Assembly: GCA_026874595.1 (NCBI GenBank)
Contig: CM049312.1
Location: 50,907,429 to 50,971,428 of the forward strand
Reading direction: 5' to 3'
Length of the DNA: 64,000 nucleotides
Origin: Sipunculus nudus
Taxonomy: Eukaryota > Annelida > Sipuncula > Golfingiida > Sipunculidae
Position 1 is the first letter of the stretch; each line of letters begins with the position of its first letter. Positions 49,601 through 61,439 of this stretch are shown one piece after another. Both the position numbers and the translations under genes were made by a program. The notes beneath the pieces were generated by a model. The model searched no databases. It was not told the DNA's origin and saw nothing but the letters and a program-made list of their open reading frames with translations.

Positions 49601-51041
49601 AGGATAAAATAAAAAGATCAACATTAATTGCACCATTAGATAAAGGGGGGCTAAGCATGACTCATTTAAAATCCAAAATGGCAGCATTAAAAATTGCATG
49701 GATCAAAAGATTTGTTTCTGGACCAATTGATGATGGATGGAGACAAATAGGTTAATGTGCAGCTTAAAAAATTAGGCCCTTTTATATTCAAATGCAACTT
49801 AAAATCTCAAGACTTCAGTTATTTCAAGAATACATGCCATACATTCTGGAAAGAAGTACTTGAGATATGGGGGAAATATAACTTTAAAAATGTAAACTCA
49901 TGTGATGAAATATTATCAGAAGTAATATTCTTTAATTCTCATATAAAAGTAGGCAATAATATTGTTTATAATGAAACTTTGCATAAAGCAGGAATAACAT
50001 GTATTAAAGACATCACTAAGCAAAATGGAAATAAATATTTATTTGTATCCCACACTGAATTAAAAGAGAAGTTTCATATAAGTATAAATAAAATGCAATA
50101 TATGAGCATTATAGATGCAATTCCATCTCATTGGAGGAAAATGGTAATCAGGAATGAACTTCATTCAAGTCCCACATATAAATCAAGTTTTGAAAGAATC
50201 ATTGAGATGAAAAGGGTAACACATACAGTATATACAGAATTAGTACTTAATATATATACCAAACCCTTGAAAATTATAGAAAAATGGAACAGAGATTTAA
50301 ACGGTGATTACCATGATCTCCTATTTGAGGCCTTTAAGAACATAAAAAAAATAACAATATCAGAAGATTTAAGAATGTTCCAGTTCATAAATACTTCACA
50401 GATGCATAGCCTTAAACCCTTTTTTATATCTTATTGGAAAAAAAGAACCCACACTTTGCTCTTTATGCATGTCTGAGAAGGAAACTTTGCTACATTTATT
50501 TTATGACTGTAGAGAAACACAAAAACTAATTTCCCAAATGAAGAACTGGCTGTCAAGATTTCATATCATGGTGAATGAAGAACTTTTTAATGAAACAACT
50601 GTAATTTTTAACAAAACCAATAACTGTATGACTGATATGTTGTTCCTTCTTATAAAGAGATACATATACACTTGTAAGTGTAATAATGCAAAACCGGTTT
50701 TCACTAATTTAAAACTATATATTGAAAAGATCTACAACACTGAGAAGAAAATTGCAGCAAAAAATAGTAAAACCGCCTCTCATAGAAAAAAATGGGGCAC
50801 ACTAAATAATTTGTTTATATTGGCTGACAATAACTGAAACTTACAATCAATTTTTAATAAAATATCACTTGTGTGTAGAGTTGTTAAGCATGTTATGTCT
50901 ATTAGGCATGTAATTTATGCTTTGTATTTTTGGCTATGTAATGATGTATGTGTTACAAGTACCTGTACATGTAATTGTATGTTTTCATGTTTGTAACTGT
51001 TAATAAGTTGTAATGTTATTGTTTCATTGAAAAAAAAAAAA
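46656..51041 (+). mobile_element. Tx1/L1-like LINE with TSD and poly-A tail
   Basis: The element is bounded by a target-site duplication and ends in a run of ~15 A at 51031-51045. It carries ~400 bp of upstream sequence, one endonuclease-RT reading region (47061-50837) and a ~200-bp 3' UTR. No ORF1 is recognised, so it is probably 5' truncated. The clear TSD and few disruptions suggest it is younger than the other LINEs in the window. Confidence 0.9.
47061..50837 (+). pseudogene. Tx1/L1-type ORF2 (endonuclease-reverse transcriptase), broken
   Basis: The endonuclease starts MADICNIASLNVRGLGCPKK and has LLQETH, VNLYGPN, IIAGDFNVVMDP and a late S/TDHS motif (KTDHSLIYI at ~47745). The RT occupies 47998-49755: NKTPGPDGLPAEFY, NWRPLSMLNTDYKIIAK, FISIDFEKAFDFLEW, RGVRQGCPLSPYLFIL, and QYADDTALFL with the catalytic YADD at ~49144. 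A C-terminal region follows to 50837, with CRETQKL-like cysteine context. A frameshift near 47560, a stop near 47882 with a gap to 47998, a stop at ~49753 and a shift near 50470 break it. The catalytic residues themselves are intact. Motifs favour the Tx1 branch of the L1 group. Confidence 0.9.
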
Positions 51042-51056
51042 AAAAGGTAATATTGT

Positions 51057-51330
51057 CAGTAGACTCTTCCTGGTCTATAAGCAAACTGATGTGTGTCCAA
51101 GTAACACCCACATGTTGCTTAATGTCCTTCAGAACAAGTTTTTTCTAGACATTTATTGGCGATTGAAGTGAGTGGTATACCGGTCAGCTGGTTTATCCTT
51201 CTGTAGCACTGAACAATGGTTGCTGTTTCCCATAGCTCTGGTTATTGTACATACAATCTTTGAACACGTACAGGTGCCAAAGTTGAAGCACCATCCGGGC
51301 CGGAGGCCTTTCTCTTAATTGTTCAGAACG
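51057..51330 (-). mobile_element. Rex1-like LINE, right part
   Basis: The minus strand has a KASGPDGASTLAP block at ~51290 and LTSIANKCLEK at ~51150, then QFAYRPGRVY at ~51070. These precede, in RT order, the blocks left of the Tx1/L1-like insertion. Left and right parts therefore form one older element interrupted at the target site. Confidence 0.7.
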
Positions 51331-51398
51331 CAAAATGCAGACCTGATTGCACTTTCACTAAATTCATGCACAACATTATTATCCATAACATTTTTATG

Positions 51399-51439
<41 letters not shown>

Positions 51440-52299
51440 TATCTGACTTAGCCCCCCCCCCCCCCCCCCCCGCTACGCCCCTACAGTCAGTAGGCCTATA
51501 CAAAAACAAAACCAACCATTAATTTTATATTCAGCCCACGATAACTACTGTAAACTTTAAGCTTTGTTATTTATTTTTTTTTTTTTTTCATGGATTGTAC
51601 AACTAGTTTTTACAACTAATCTAGGCACTCTTCATGGCTCAGGTGGTGGCGCTCGGTAGTGTCTATATAGGTGGAGAGAACAGGAGTACCACCGGTCTTG
51701 GATATAGCTTTTTTGTGAAATAGAGGAAGTATTAGATTGCGGAAATGCGACCTTTATACAGTTTTATTTAACATTTTTCACACACACCAATCCTTCAGAG
51801 ACCCGGCCATGTCCTTTTTACCCCATGGCAGGATGTTTAAAACATTTATGATTTGCGGAGTAACACCTGAAAATTAAATTACATTCAGATTTTCCAACAA
51901 ATTTTCAAAGACATATACATTCATATTTTTCTGCAGTGCCGTGAGAGAAAATGTAATTTTCCACATTTAATTGGACTTGTCCAGCTCGCGCCACAATTTT
52001 CTAGTGTAAATGGGGCTATCTTTTTTAATTATAATGTCAACATTTTCATTTTATTTATGTATTTATCTTTATATGTATATGTAGGATAAATTAACTAGAT
52101 AGTGACGATCCTTAATCAAATTTATTATTTAAATTATACTCAAGGCTTTTGGAATGGAACAAATAAATTTAAATGACAGTCGGACTTAAATAATGATATC
52201 ATTATATTGAACATGCTGAAAAATGCATGTATTAAATATGATTTAACAATTTTTTACAATAATTTTTTTTAACAATGAATAATATATATAGGCCTATGC
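51331..52299. other. Upstream of VPS53, simple-sequence tracts
   Basis: A (TA)n tract lies at 51400-51436, a run of 20 C at 51452-51471 and T runs near 51570. No gene is recognised. Confidence 0.5.
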
Positions 52300-52400
52300 A
52301 CTTGATTTTAAATGCCACGTGGAGACTTTCGGAACGATTGTGAGTTTGACCTGACGGTAGTGAATGGAGCTTCTTGTAAAAGCCGCTTGGTGACGCAGTC
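52300..52400 (+). promoter_or_regulatory. Probable 5' UTR and core promoter region of VPS53
   Basis: It directly precedes the VPS53 start. It is more GC-balanced than the AT-rich sequence before it, and contains 'tgacgcag' (CRE/AP-1-like) at ~52391. No TATA box stands out. Location is the main evidence. Confidence 0.35.
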
Positions 52401-52496
52401 ATGGCGGGGGCCGTGGAAGAGGAGGAGATCATGGACGATGCTTTATTAAATTCTGTGTTAACATTTTCTCCAGAAGTTCAGCAAGCAATTGAAGAG
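52401..52496 (+). CDS. VPS53: VPS53 exon 1 with start codon (partial gene)
   Basis: Vps53 is a shared subunit of the GARP and EARP complexes, which tether endosome-derived vesicles at the trans-Golgi network and recycling endosomes. This exon encodes MAGAVEEEEIMDDALLNSVL followed by TFSPEVQQAIEE (32 codons, phase 0). It resembles the acidic start and LTPEVQLAIEQV of vertebrate VPS53. The start context is good (G at -3, G at +4). The donor is GAAGAG|GTTGTG; reading on past it would leave the family immediately. Joining to exon 2 restores [20 protein letters not shown]. Intron 1 is 10639 bp. The gene is head to head with DHX37, about 31 kb away. Confidence 0.93.
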
Positions 52497-53280
52497 GTTG
52501 TGTATTTTGAATTTGTCTTTAATTTAGCAGCTCTTGTGATACCATCGGACCCCACGATCTCGCGTTGGCGTCAAATGTTTACAATCACTGCCATCCGGTT
52601 TGACAGCTTGATGAATCCCCCGTTATCGCCCGCATCCCCCCCCCCCCCCCGCCCCCCGTACACCTGACATCCCTGGCCCCACTCGAAAATAAGAGCACAA
52701 CCACCACTTGGACTTGTTGCTGGGCTCTACCACCGTATGTTTGACAAATGTCATCAATTGATATGATAATGCAATTAATGTTAGCAAAAATATATGAATG
52801 ATAATTGATATCTGTTGTTGTTAGAAGTTCTACCGTTAATTATTGTTATTGTAATGATCACGTCAAATGATGACATCTGTCAAAGGCTGGGTGGAAGCAC
52901 TTTGGCCTGATGCTGGTCAGAATACTGACAGCTGTCAACCCAGTGTAGCATTCGGCCAGAAGTCCTAGTGCAAGGTGCTCAAATTAAATAATAGGTTGAC
53001 TCCACTTTTTTCTGCAACCTTTAATGACTTTAGTAGAACTTTATCGTAGCCATCATGCGTTTTCAACATAACGCATACAAGGTTTCAGCATAATTGCAGT
53101 GACAGCTGCTATTTAGGGAATATAACATATATAAACATAAAAAATATTAAATATTCGACCAATCCATGTATGTTCTGCTAAATAATTCCTATATATAATA
53201 GCTCGGCCATTAGTGCAAACTTGAGCTGTTTTACTTCAGCAAAATGTAAGATGGCAGTCTGTTTATGTCACATGACATAA
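52497..53280. other. VPS53 intron 1, proximal part
   Basis: A C-rich tract (15 C at ~52636-52650, then more) lies ~140 bp into the intron. The rest is unrecognised. Confidence 0.4.
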
Positions 53281-54010
53281 AACTCTTTCGGATTTTGCTT
53301 AATTTTTGGCTAACTGCATTTTCTTTGATTTTATAGGGAAAAAGCTTAAAAACCTTTAAAAATCTTCTTCTCCAAAACTGTCCAGCCAAATTGTCCAATA
53401 TTTTACAGAAATGATCCCTGGAACAATCTCTCTCAAGTTTGTTCGAATGGTTTAAGTTCGGTGATTTTTGGCCGAGTTATGGGAAGTTGAACTTAGTCAT
53501 CTGTCCAAAAAAGCATACTAAAATTACAATCTCAGAAACGGCTGGAGCTATCATCACCAAATTTTATGCCAATGTTTGTCACATGAGTCCTATCTAAAAT
53601 TGAGGTATTGGTGGTGCCACCTGCATCAGCCTTTTTTGTACCGGGGTCATCAGTGCCCTTATCATACTGAGGGCTACAAAAAACTTCTTCTCTGAATCCT
53701 TATGGCCAATTCGTTTAATATCGCACAGAAATTATCTTAGGGTAGTGCTTTCTAAAGTTTGTTCAAAAGGTCTCAGTTCAGTGACTTTTGGCTGAGTTAT
53801 TGGAAGCTGAATTTAGTCATATGCCATAACAGCCCATTTTAGCTCAGTGACTACAAAGATCTTCTTCTCAAAAACCACTAGGCCAAATTCTTAAATGTCA
53901 CACATTGATTATCCTTAGATGTTGATAATTTAAGTTTGTTCAAATGGTTTTGGTTCGGTGATTTTTGGCCAAGTTATGGGAAGCTTAACTTTGCCATTTT
54001 TCTGTATTTT
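53281..54010 (+). repeat. Long dispersed repeat family 2, partial copy
   Basis: It has the family phrases 'gattttatagggaaaaagct', 'aaatcttcttctccaaaact', 'gcatactaaaat' and 'ggtggtgccacctgcatc'. It is followed by tandem-like diverged copies of the same 'ttttggccgagttatgggaag' segment. It is non-coding. The stretch 54011-54520 is a decayed continuation. Confidence 0.6.
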
Positions 54011-54520
54011 CCTTAAATGAGTTATAAACCTGCAAAACATTTATCGACTGACACCACTGAGGCTAATTTGTTTAATATTTTACAAGAATAATCCCCTGAA
54101 TAATTCTTATAATAATTGTCTTTTATGGTTCCAGTGAATGAATTTTGGCTGAATTATATAGATTGAATTGAGTCATTTTACCATATATGTTAGCTGTGTG
54201 GAGCATATACATCTAGCCTGGCACCAGTTTATCAGCATTGGTTACATCATGCCACTAGACATTTATATTTCAGGTTATATATAATAAATATGGACAAGAA
54301 TGTTTTTTAAAACCTTTTTAAAAATGTAGATTTATGATTTTAGATATTCCTCATGCCCGGCAATGTATACAATCACAGGTATACAACTCTCTATGGGTAT
54401 ATAAAGATGGCTGTACATGGACTATAAATAATTGGTATCCATACTCTACTTAATTCAAGGATTTACCATCAGTGATATGTATCTGTATTATAATTTTGCA
54501 TTCAGTATACATCTGTAGTA

Positions 54521-56640
54521 ATTTTTAGCAAACCTGTGAGCTAATGCAATGGTGTGGTGGTGTCTGTCATCTGTACGTTAACCCATACTATCTCCAAAAC
54601 GACTGGAGCTAGCATTGTGAAATTTAATGCAAAAAATTAGCCATCTGAAAAACTGCATTTTCTTAGATTTTTTAGTGAAAAAGCTAAAAAACCTTTAAAA
54701 ATCTTCTCCAAAACATTCAAGCCAAATTGTTCAATATTTCACAGAAATAATTTTTATACCATCTCTTTCAAGTTGGTTTGAATGTTTCAAGTTTGGTGAA
54801 TTTTGGCCAGGTTACAGGAAGCGGAATTTAGTCATATTTACAAAAAAGCATACTAAAATGACAGTCTCAGACACGGCCAGAGCATGTTTTGTATGGGGGT
54901 CATTAGTCATCTGTACATTAACCCATAATTTCTCAGGAATAGCAGGAGCTACCATCCCAAGATTTTATGCAATAATCTGTCACATATCATATGTTGTGGG
55001 ATTCAGCTTATTTTTTTGCTATCTGTATTTACTTAGATTTTATAGGGAAAAAGCTGAAAAACCTTTAAAAGTCTTCTTCTTGTAAACAGTCTAGCAAATT
55101 GTTCAATATTTTACAGAAATGATCCCAGATGCAAGCCCTCAAGTTTTTGCTCAAATGGTTTGCCTTTAATTAATTTGAACAGATCGAGTTACACGAATTT
55201 GAACTTTGGCCAAGTAATCATACTGACATAGTAATCTCAGAAATGACAGAAGCATTACCAAGTATTGTGCAAATGTTGGTCACATTACTCATATTTGAAG
55301 TAGCAGATTTCGTGATGCCACCTACATTGACCTGTTTTTTTATGGGCAAAAACCTCATAATTTTAGCCTCTTTCAGCTTAAAATGTTTATGATGAAATTG
55401 TCAAGTTGAATCGTTCAATTTTTCTAAAAAAAATTATCCTAGGACATGGTTCTTTCAATCATATCAGAATAGATTGAGTATGTTGATTTTTGGTTGAGTC
55501 GTGAAAAGCTTAAGTTGGTCTTATGGCCATTATTATGTCTATTTCAAACTGAGGACAGCAATAGTGTTCTTCTACAAAATTATTGTTTCAATTATAACTT
55601 CTGTAACATTGCACAAAAATTATTCTTAGGTGGCCTTTGTTCAAGTTAACTTGAATGATTTTTGATAGAATTATTGGACCTTTAACAATGAAAGGACTAC
55701 ATCTTTTATTATTCTAGATATTTTGATAAAAAGTTCATGAATATGTCAGCTTGAAAAAAAAAGCATTTTAGCCAAAGTCTTTCAGTATGTGTAAACAGAT
55801 TTACCAACAGGCCATGATTGTGTCTGTATCTTTAAATAGGTTGAGAAACTGTTTCATATTTGGCAACAGATCAAGAGTTCATTCAGTGCAGCCAGATATA
55901 GGTCAAGAGTTCAATCAGTGCAGCCAAGCACAAGGCATGTGATCACCTCATGGATAGCATGTGATCACCTCATGAGTATCATGTGATCACCTCGTGTGTC
56001 ATGCCCTCAGGGTGGCATGTAGTCAGTCTGGATCTGTTTATAGCTTTGGCAGACTGCCAACTGTATCAGATTAAGCAACAGGTCTAGAGTTCACTCAGTG
56101 CAGCCATGTACAGGTCAAAAGTTCACTCAGTCTAGCACAGGGCAGGTCATGAGTTCACTCAGTGCTAGCATTTTGTCACAGTTCACTCGGGGCAACTGAC
56201 TTTCTCACCTAAGCCTGGTCAGGCCCCATGCATCAGACTCAAAGTAAGTTTGATGTATTGGCTTGATATTTTGACCTGTCTGTGTATCTTTGATGGCTTT
56301 CTCGTTCACAAGACAGGTGTTGCCACCTACAGTGACTTTTGCATAGTGTATGTGCCTGCTTATTTCTACAGAGGAATTTGGTATATCAGCCTGAAATTGG
56401 GCATATTTATACATATTGAATAGCTTTGTCATATACTAGACTGGTGGTGCAGCCTACAATAATTTTTGCACAGTGTGTGTCCTTGCTTATTTCTCAGGAG
56501 GGGTTTGCTATATCAGTCTGAAAATTGGCATGTGTATATCTCTGATAGCTTCATTGTATACAAGACTGGTGGTGCCAGCTACAATCGTTTTTGTGTTGTG
56601 TGCAACCATGCCAGAATTTCAACAGTGATGATTGTGTAAT
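54521..56640 (+). repeat. Long dispersed repeat family 2, full-length-like copy
   Basis: It starts ATTTTTAGCAAACCTGTGAG and shares the whole internal order with 16471-18625 in reverse. The three-fold 'atgtgatcacctcat' block is at ~55935-56000, and the 'gcagactgccaactgtatca' block at ~56050. It ends in gene-free sequence with 'ggtgttgccacctac'-type palindrome relics. Confidence 0.7.
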
Positions 56641-56904
56641 TGTTTCTTATTCAAAATGTTAAGTACTTGCATTGTTCATATACAAGAAAAGTAATGGCCC
56701 GGCAGTGAAGCATTATACCTGGTGTATTTCCCAATGCACAGGTTTGCATTAGGCCTGTAGACCTTGTTATTTAAAAAAAGCTCAAAATATAGCTCAGTAG
56801 TATGCGAGACTGGTGGCACCACCTACAATAATTTTCCACAGTGTATGCTCCTGCTTATTTCTCAGGACCGATTTGACATATTGTTATGAAGAAAAAGATG
56901 GCAT

Positions 56905-58440
56905 ATTTGTTTGCGAACTTGTGAGCTTATGCGATGGCACAGCATCGTCCAACTGCCATTATCCATCTGCTATTTTCCGTCCGCCGTCATCCTTACATTA
57001 ACCCTTGCTATCTCAAAAAGGGCAGGAGCTAGCATAAAAAACTGATGGCACCATCAGCCATCAATATATTTACCCAAAATTTCTCGGGAATAGCAGAAGC
57101 TGGCAGCCCCAAATTTCATGCAAAAGTCAGTCACATTTCAAATGTTGTTGAATTGAGCTTTTTGTGGCGCCACCTGCATAAACTTATATATTATGGGGGA
57201 AACTTAAAAAAAAACTTTTAAAATCTTCTTTTTCGAAATCATATATTGTTCAGTATTTCACATGTTTGTTCAAATTGTTTGGGTTTGATGAATTTTGGCC
57301 AAGTTATAGGAATTTGAACTTAGTCATTTGGCCAAGTGAGCATACTAACGTAATAATCTCAGAAACAGCAGGAGCTAGAATCACCAAGTATTGAGCAAAT
57401 TTTGGTCACATGACTCATATTTAAATTGATTGAGGTATTTGTGGCACCATCTACATTGACTTGTGTTTTAAGGGCAAATGTCTTTGTAATTTGAGCCTCT
57501 TTCAGCTTAAAAATGTTTTATAATGAAACTCTCAAGCTGATCAATGGTTTAATTTTTTACAAGAATTAACCTGGGGTAGGGTTCTCTTAATCGCATAAGA
57601 ATAGATTTGGTTCATTGATTTTTAGCGAACCTGTGAGCTTATGTGATGGTGGGGTGTCGTCCGTCAGCCCTTGTCTGTATGTTAACCCATACTGTCTCTT
57701 GATCGGCAGGAGCTATGATCACCAAATTTTATGCGAAAAATTAGTCATCTAAAAAAATTTTATCTGATTTTGCATTTATTTTGTTATCTGCATTTACTTA
57801 TATTTTACAGGGAAAAAGCGATAAAAAGCTTGAAAAATCTTCCTCTCTGAAATTGTCCATCCAAATTGTTCAATATTTCACAGGAATAATCTCTGAAACA
57901 TTTTCTCTCAAGTTTGTTTGAATTGTTCCAATTTGGTGAATTTTGCCGAGTTACATGAAGCTGAACCTAGTAATTTGCTCAAAAACAGATACTAATTTAC
58001 AATAAAAGATACGTCGGTCACATGACTTATATTTAAATTTGAGGTATTGGTGGTGGTTTGACCTGTCCATGCATCTTTGATGGCATTCTCGTAAACAAGA
58101 CTGGTGTCACCACCTTCAATGACTTTTGCACAGTGTATGTCCCTGCTTATTTCTCATGAGTGATTAGATATATCAACCTGAAATTGTGCATTATCAATAT
58201 CGGATAGCTTCATTGTATACAAGACTGGTGGTGCCATCTACAATAATCTTTTATCGGTGTATGTCCCTACTTATTCTGAAATTTGTAGGGATTTAGATAT
58301 ATCAGCCTGAAATTGGGCATATGTATACACGTTTTTTGAATGTTGAGTACTTGCATGGTACTTAAAAAGTAACGGTCAAGCATGCTATCATGGTAGCATT
58401 ATACATGATATATCCCGTTACACAGGATTGCATTAGGCTT
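56905..58440 (+). repeat. Long dispersed repeat family 2, two nested or tandem partial copies
   Basis: Two starts of the family end are visible: TTTGCGAACTTGTGAGC at ~56910 and TTTTTAGCGAACCTGTGAGC at ~57620. Each is followed by the 'gcgatgg...tccgtc' and 'aacccatactgtctc' phrases. The copies are truncated relative to the 2-kb form. Confidence 0.6.
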
Positions 58441-58737
58441 GTAGGCCTTGTTTATTTAGAAATATTTAAGCAGTGTCTCAACATTTTAATATTTAGAATC
58501 TTTAAAATTATTTCAAGCAGCAAGAGAAATCAATGTTTAACTCGGAGCACCTCAGTGAACTGATGTACAGACAAAGCCAGGAAAATGGGATCTTCCTAGC
58601 CGTGACAACCCAACTCAGTAGGCAATTATAATTGGGCTGGAAAGCGTAAGCCTATTTGAGTTGTGATACAAGCAATAATCAGGAATGCATTGCAGTGGTA
58701 TTCCATTATGTTGCAATCATATTGGGGTTAACAGCCC

Positions 58738-59195
58738 ATAATCTTAACATTATGCTACCAATGATGAATAAACACAAAAGAATATGTGTGAACTCACACC
58801 CAAACTGAAACCCTGTCTCTATGGTAAAGAGTTGTTTCCTGTATCCTGTACAAGTTGGCTGGGTCTAGTAACCCGTGCAAGCCATGCCTGCATTCATGCA
58901 GTCAGATTTCCAACAAACATGTATTCAATAAACATGAGGGTTTAACCAATATGCTGAGTTAAAACAGAACTTTTCTCTCTCATGTTTGGTGTTGTTTGAA
59001 AGTACACTAAAAATGCTAACAATTAGTCTGGATTATGTCAATTGATAGTGTACCTGTAGGCCATGAGGCATTGTCAAAAATGACAAAAATATTTGCATCC
59101 TCATAGGGCCTTTTAATGCAATCCTCAGTCCTAGATGTCAAGGCACTCTGGCAGCCATTGTCTGGTTGTAATGTCAGAGGGCCAATATGGCGCTA
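58738..59195 (+). repeat. Dispersed repeat, second copy of 30009-30480
   Basis: Same orientation and order as 30009-30480, including 'gtttcctgtatc' 'gtacaagtt' and 'cccgtgcaagccat' near its start. This copy lies in VPS53 intron 1. Confidence 0.65.
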
Positions 59196-59881
59196 GAGAT
59201 CTTCCAGGAAACTTTGGTTCAATCAAATCATAGGAAACACTGAAAGTACACTTCCAACTCTGACATAATTGTGTCATCCAATAAAGAATGGCTTTAACAA
59301 TGAAATACAGAAAAATAAATATGTTTGTCTTTTATGTCACGTGACAAATCTGTATCAAATAGTCTTGCATGGTGTGCGGTTCTATCAGAGAGAATGCACA
59401 AAAGAGGGAGACGACCCTTCTGCTGTTACAACATGTCAACTGATCTGGAATAAAGGCAAGTGTCTACCAACCTCGTGTTGTTTCTCTCTCACCCTGTGTT
59501 ACAAGTGAAACACACACACTGAATCACCTTGTAACAATATCAGCCTGAAATTATGCATGTCCATACATCTCAAATTGTTTTGTTGTTACAAGACTTGTGG
59601 TGCCACCTAAAATTGTTTTGGGGTTTCACGCATCTGTGCACATAGCCCAAGAGTGGTTTTAAGTATTTGCCTGAAATTTTGCATAATAATATATTATATA
59701 ATATATATTTTGCAAATCAAATACTTCTTTGATGGTTTTCTCATACACAAGACTGGTGGTGCAACCTACAATCATTTTGTGTTATGATCATCCATGCCAG
59801 TATTTCAGGAGTGACATTTGTGTAATTGGTGCTTATACTCAGGTTCAAAATGTTTAGTACTTGCATTGTACATATATATGT
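59196..59881. other. VPS53 intron 1 filler
   Basis: Bases ~59520-59800 carry further decayed 'ggtggtgcaacctacaat' half-units of the palindrome families. No exon is recognised. Confidence 0.4.
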
Positions 59882-61439
59882 CAAGGCCCAGATCGCGATC
59901 TGGACGGATCTTAGATCTGTCCAGCCCAGATTGAGATCGCAGTTTAGTCCGGCCAGAGTGTGATCCTGTCTTTCTTGCTTCAGGATCGCAATCTTGGCTG
60001 GGCAGATCTTAGATCTGTCCAGCCCAGATTACAATCCTAAACTTGACCAGCCCATATTGCGATCCATGCTTTTACTATCACAGGAGTGAAACATTGGATG
60101 TTTTACCAACTTATTTGGTATTGCATGGTACCATTTCCCCATAATAAATACATTTATAATACAAAAAGGCACTTTTCACTCCTTCCTATCACAGGAGTGA
60201 AACATTGGATGTTTTACCAACTTATTTGGTATTGCATGGCACCATTTCCCCATAATAAATACATTTATAATACAAAAAGGCACTTTTCACTCCTTCCTAT
60301 CACAGGAGTGAAACATGGCATGTTTCACCAACTTATTTAGTTTTGCATGGTACCATTTCTTCATATTAAATACAATTATAGGCCTAATACAAATAGGTTC
60401 ATGCAAAAAAAGCTTCTTGTTGAAAAAGGTAAAAAGGTTGAAAAAGGTTGTTGTGTTCTTTGATTCATGTTTTTATAGTACCTTTCACAAAATTTGTCTA
60501 CTATAAACATGAAAAACATAATATGCATAACCATGTAATTTTATGAGTGCATTGGATAATATACAGTCAGTGGGTTACATGCAACAAAGTGGCCCAATTT
60601 TGTAACTTACTCTTGAAGGGTTATAGACCGTTTCATGATCTTTAATGACAGAAGTCGTATTTCAAACTCAAATCATTGAGATACTGTGTGATACCTTATA
60701 TACCACTTTGTTTAATGCAACCCCTTGTAACATGAATAAACAGTATTTCAGATCCACTCTTACTTCTATAGGTCTGGCAATTGCACAGCATTTTTATGCT
60801 ACTTTTATTATGCCCTTATTGAAAATGCTTCAAAAATAAGTTCTTTTCCTTGAGATGTTTGTTATCATCCACCTTGTAAGAAGTAGACTTACAGAGTTAA
60901 TTTTTAAAACATAAAATTTTAGCAGAGAAACATGTACAGAGATCCATATTGTTTATTGCTGCTATTGTAGACTTCCAAAGGGGAAAAGTGTGTTGATGGA
61001 GCACACTTCAAGCACTGGTACAACCGCCATTTTCAAAACTGAACAGATTGGTGCCAACCAACTACTATTAACTGCCTATGTGTAGTATAATTGTATTTAT
61101 TATGGGTAAATGGAACCATGCAATACTAAATGAGTTGGTAAAACATTCAATGTTTCACCTCTGTGATAGTAAAAGCATCGATCGCAATATGGGTTGGTCA
61201 AGTTTAGGATTTCAATCTCGGCTGGACAGATCTTAGATCTGTCCAGCCCAGATTGCAATCCTGAAGCAAGAAAGACAAGATCGCAATCTGGCCGGACTAA
61301 ACTGCGATCGCAATCTGGGCTGGACAGATCTAAGATCTGGCCAGCCTTGATTGCGATCGCAATTTGGGCCGGCCTGAACTGCGATCGGAATTTGGGCTAG
61401 ACAGATCTAAGATCCGTCCAGATCGCAATCTGGGCCTTG
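59882..61439. mobile_element. Foldback-type element with ~270-bp inverted termini
   Basis: The left end starts CAAGGCCCAGATCGCGATCTG and the right end finishes CAGATCGCAATCTGGGCCTTG. The inversion continues, with rearranged sub-repeats built on AGATCTTAGATCTGTCCAGC and GATCGCAATCTGG, to 'ttggtaaaacattcaatgtttcac' on the right, matching ~60085-60115 on the left. Each arm is itself rich in short palindromes. The interior is non-coding. No target-site duplication was established. Confidence 0.8.
60076..60400 (+). repeat. 111-bp tandem repeat inside the foldback element
   Basis: 'tatcacaggagtgaaaca' recurs at 60076, 60187 and 60298, a period of 111 bp. The first two copies are almost identical; the third is diverged and partial. 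Confidence 0.9.

Noticed and set aside
52497-52667. Continuous VPS53 first exon running on to 52667
   Set aside because: Residues after EE diverge fully from the family and end in a proline run made by a C tract, while splicing at 52496 to exon 2 restores the conserved protein.
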